Source: Sarcocystis neurona (lineage: Eukaryota; Apicomplexa; Conoidasida; Eucoccidiorida; Sarcocystidae). From it: a stretch of DNA of 64,000 nt. The position numbers and the translations under genes were made by a program. The stretch lies in the NCBI GenBank assembly GCA_000727475.1, contig KL647305.1:1535557-1599556 (forward strand), read 5' to 3'. Of this stretch, positions 63,470 to 64,000 are shown piece by piece. How positions within the stretch are numbered: the first letter of the stretch is position 1; each line of letters opens with the position of its first letter. The notes under the pieces were generated by a model. The model did not search any database. It was given only the letters and a program-made list of their open reading frames with translations, and had not been told where the DNA came from.

Positions 63470-64000
63470 GAGACACTAGTCTGCTGTCACTACTCCTGCT
63501 TCAGATTGCCGCTGCTTTTGTTCGTGCCGTTGCCCTGCTGCTGTCGCCGCCACTGCACCTTCTCCAGTGTTGTTTTACAGCTGCTTTGGCCGGTGCTTTT
63601 GCAAAGGACAGCTTGTCTGTTGCTGCTGCTGCTTCACTTGTTGCTGCCTCTGTTACTACTGCTGCTGCTGCCGCTGCTGCTGCTTCTGCTGCTGCCGCCG
63701 CTTCTGCTGCTGCTGCCGCCGCTTCTGCTGCTGCTGCCGCCGCTTCTGCTGCTGCTGCTTCTGCTGCTGCTGCTGCTTCTGCTCCCTCTGTTGCTGCTCC
63801 TGCAGCTTCTGTTACTGCTGCTGCACCTTCTGTCGCTGCTGCTGCACCTTCTATCCCTGCTCTGTTGCCTCTTTCTTGTTTCTGTCCTCTTTCTGGAGAT
63901 GTTGCTGCAGCGGTTATCTGTGCTCCTGCTAATCCGTCCCTGCTACTGGTGCTGCTCTTCCTCGTCTTCCTGCTCCCATGCTGTGTTGCTGGCCGTGCAA
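63470..64000 (+). CDS. Ala-rich HAAR exon, runs off window end
   Basis: A plus frame without stops from about 63470 to the window end. It starts with helical sequence (LLSLLLLQIAAAFVRAVALL, then PPLHLLQCCFTAALAGAFAK). A long Ala run with regular Ser follows (63600-63790), then PSVAAPAASVTAAAPSVAAA. It ends in non-repetitive sequence (SGDVAAAVICAPANPSLLLV). An acceptor-like site (gttgttttacag, near 63579) may instead mark the exon start. No ATG is seen. The product is unknown, and the helical texture matches other exons in the window. Confidence 0.4.

Noticed and set aside
63567..63932. Cys-rich 121-codon protein
   Set aside because: It is the out-of-frame reading (TGC) of the CTG/GCT run whose Ala frame continues to the window end with natural flanking sequence.
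1..64000. tRNA, rRNA, CRISPR, prophage or insertion sequence
   Set aside because: I looked for cloverleaf-like arms, rRNA-like conserved blocks, spaced direct repeats and transposase motifs and saw none. A covariance-model scan would be decisive for RNAs.

Overview
The window reads as nuclear DNA of a coccidian apicomplexan, almost certainly an Eimeria species. Blocks saturated with CAG/CTG triplets, which give runs of Gln, Ala, Ser or Leu when translated, alternate with gene-poor stretches full of (TA)n, (GA)n and short minisatellites. This is the repeat-rich/repeat-poor segmentation and homopolymeric amino-acid repeat (HAAR) pattern known from Eimeria genomes. Long non-repetitive frames, GT-AG introns and multi-exon genes fit a eukaryote. 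I saw no operons, rRNA, tRNA, CRISPR array or insertion sequence.

Layout. 1-3 kb: triplet-rich blocks of uncertain strand around a purine-rich stretch. 3-7.1 kb: gene-poor. 7.2-17.7 kb: CAG-rich plus-strand coding blocks ending in a stop at 17741. 17.76-18.4 kb: AT minisatellite. 18.4-20.5 kb: CTG-rich exon(s) with leucine-rich helical-repeat character. 20.5-21.1 kb: AT-rich spacer or intron. 21.1-31.9 kb: the exons of a very large protein with helical pairs resembling pentatricopeptide (PPR) repeats and a C-terminal segment resembling the start of an SMR domain. 31.9-41.4 kb: mostly non-coding or unassigned, with small ORFs and two weak echoes of Eimeria SAG surface-antigen exons. 41.7-48.8 kb: a major facilitator superfamily transporter resembling Spinster, with huge low-complexity inserts in its loops. 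49.5-51.9 kb: further candidate exons and a 17-bp minisatellite. 52-58.7 kb: AT-rich DNA with scattered short exon-like pieces, palindromes and minisatellites. 58.8-59.6 kb: a coherent two-exon gene for a 244-residue single-pass protein. 60.2-61.1 kb: the last two exons of another gene. 61.1-63.2 kb: gene-poor with hairpins. 63.47-64.0 kb: an alanine-rich exon running off the end.

Functionally, the clearest assignments are the Spinster-like transporter (proton- or ion-coupled lipid or metabolite export, in animal relatives from lysosomes) and the PPR/SMR-like protein (a likely organellar RNA-binding factor). The 14.5-20 kb blocks have similar helical texture and may belong to the same or a neighbouring helical-repeat gene. 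Strand and frame are hard to fix inside pure triplet repeats because all six frames can stay open. Most other exons are therefore given with low confidence, and start codons are stated only where an ATG is visible.
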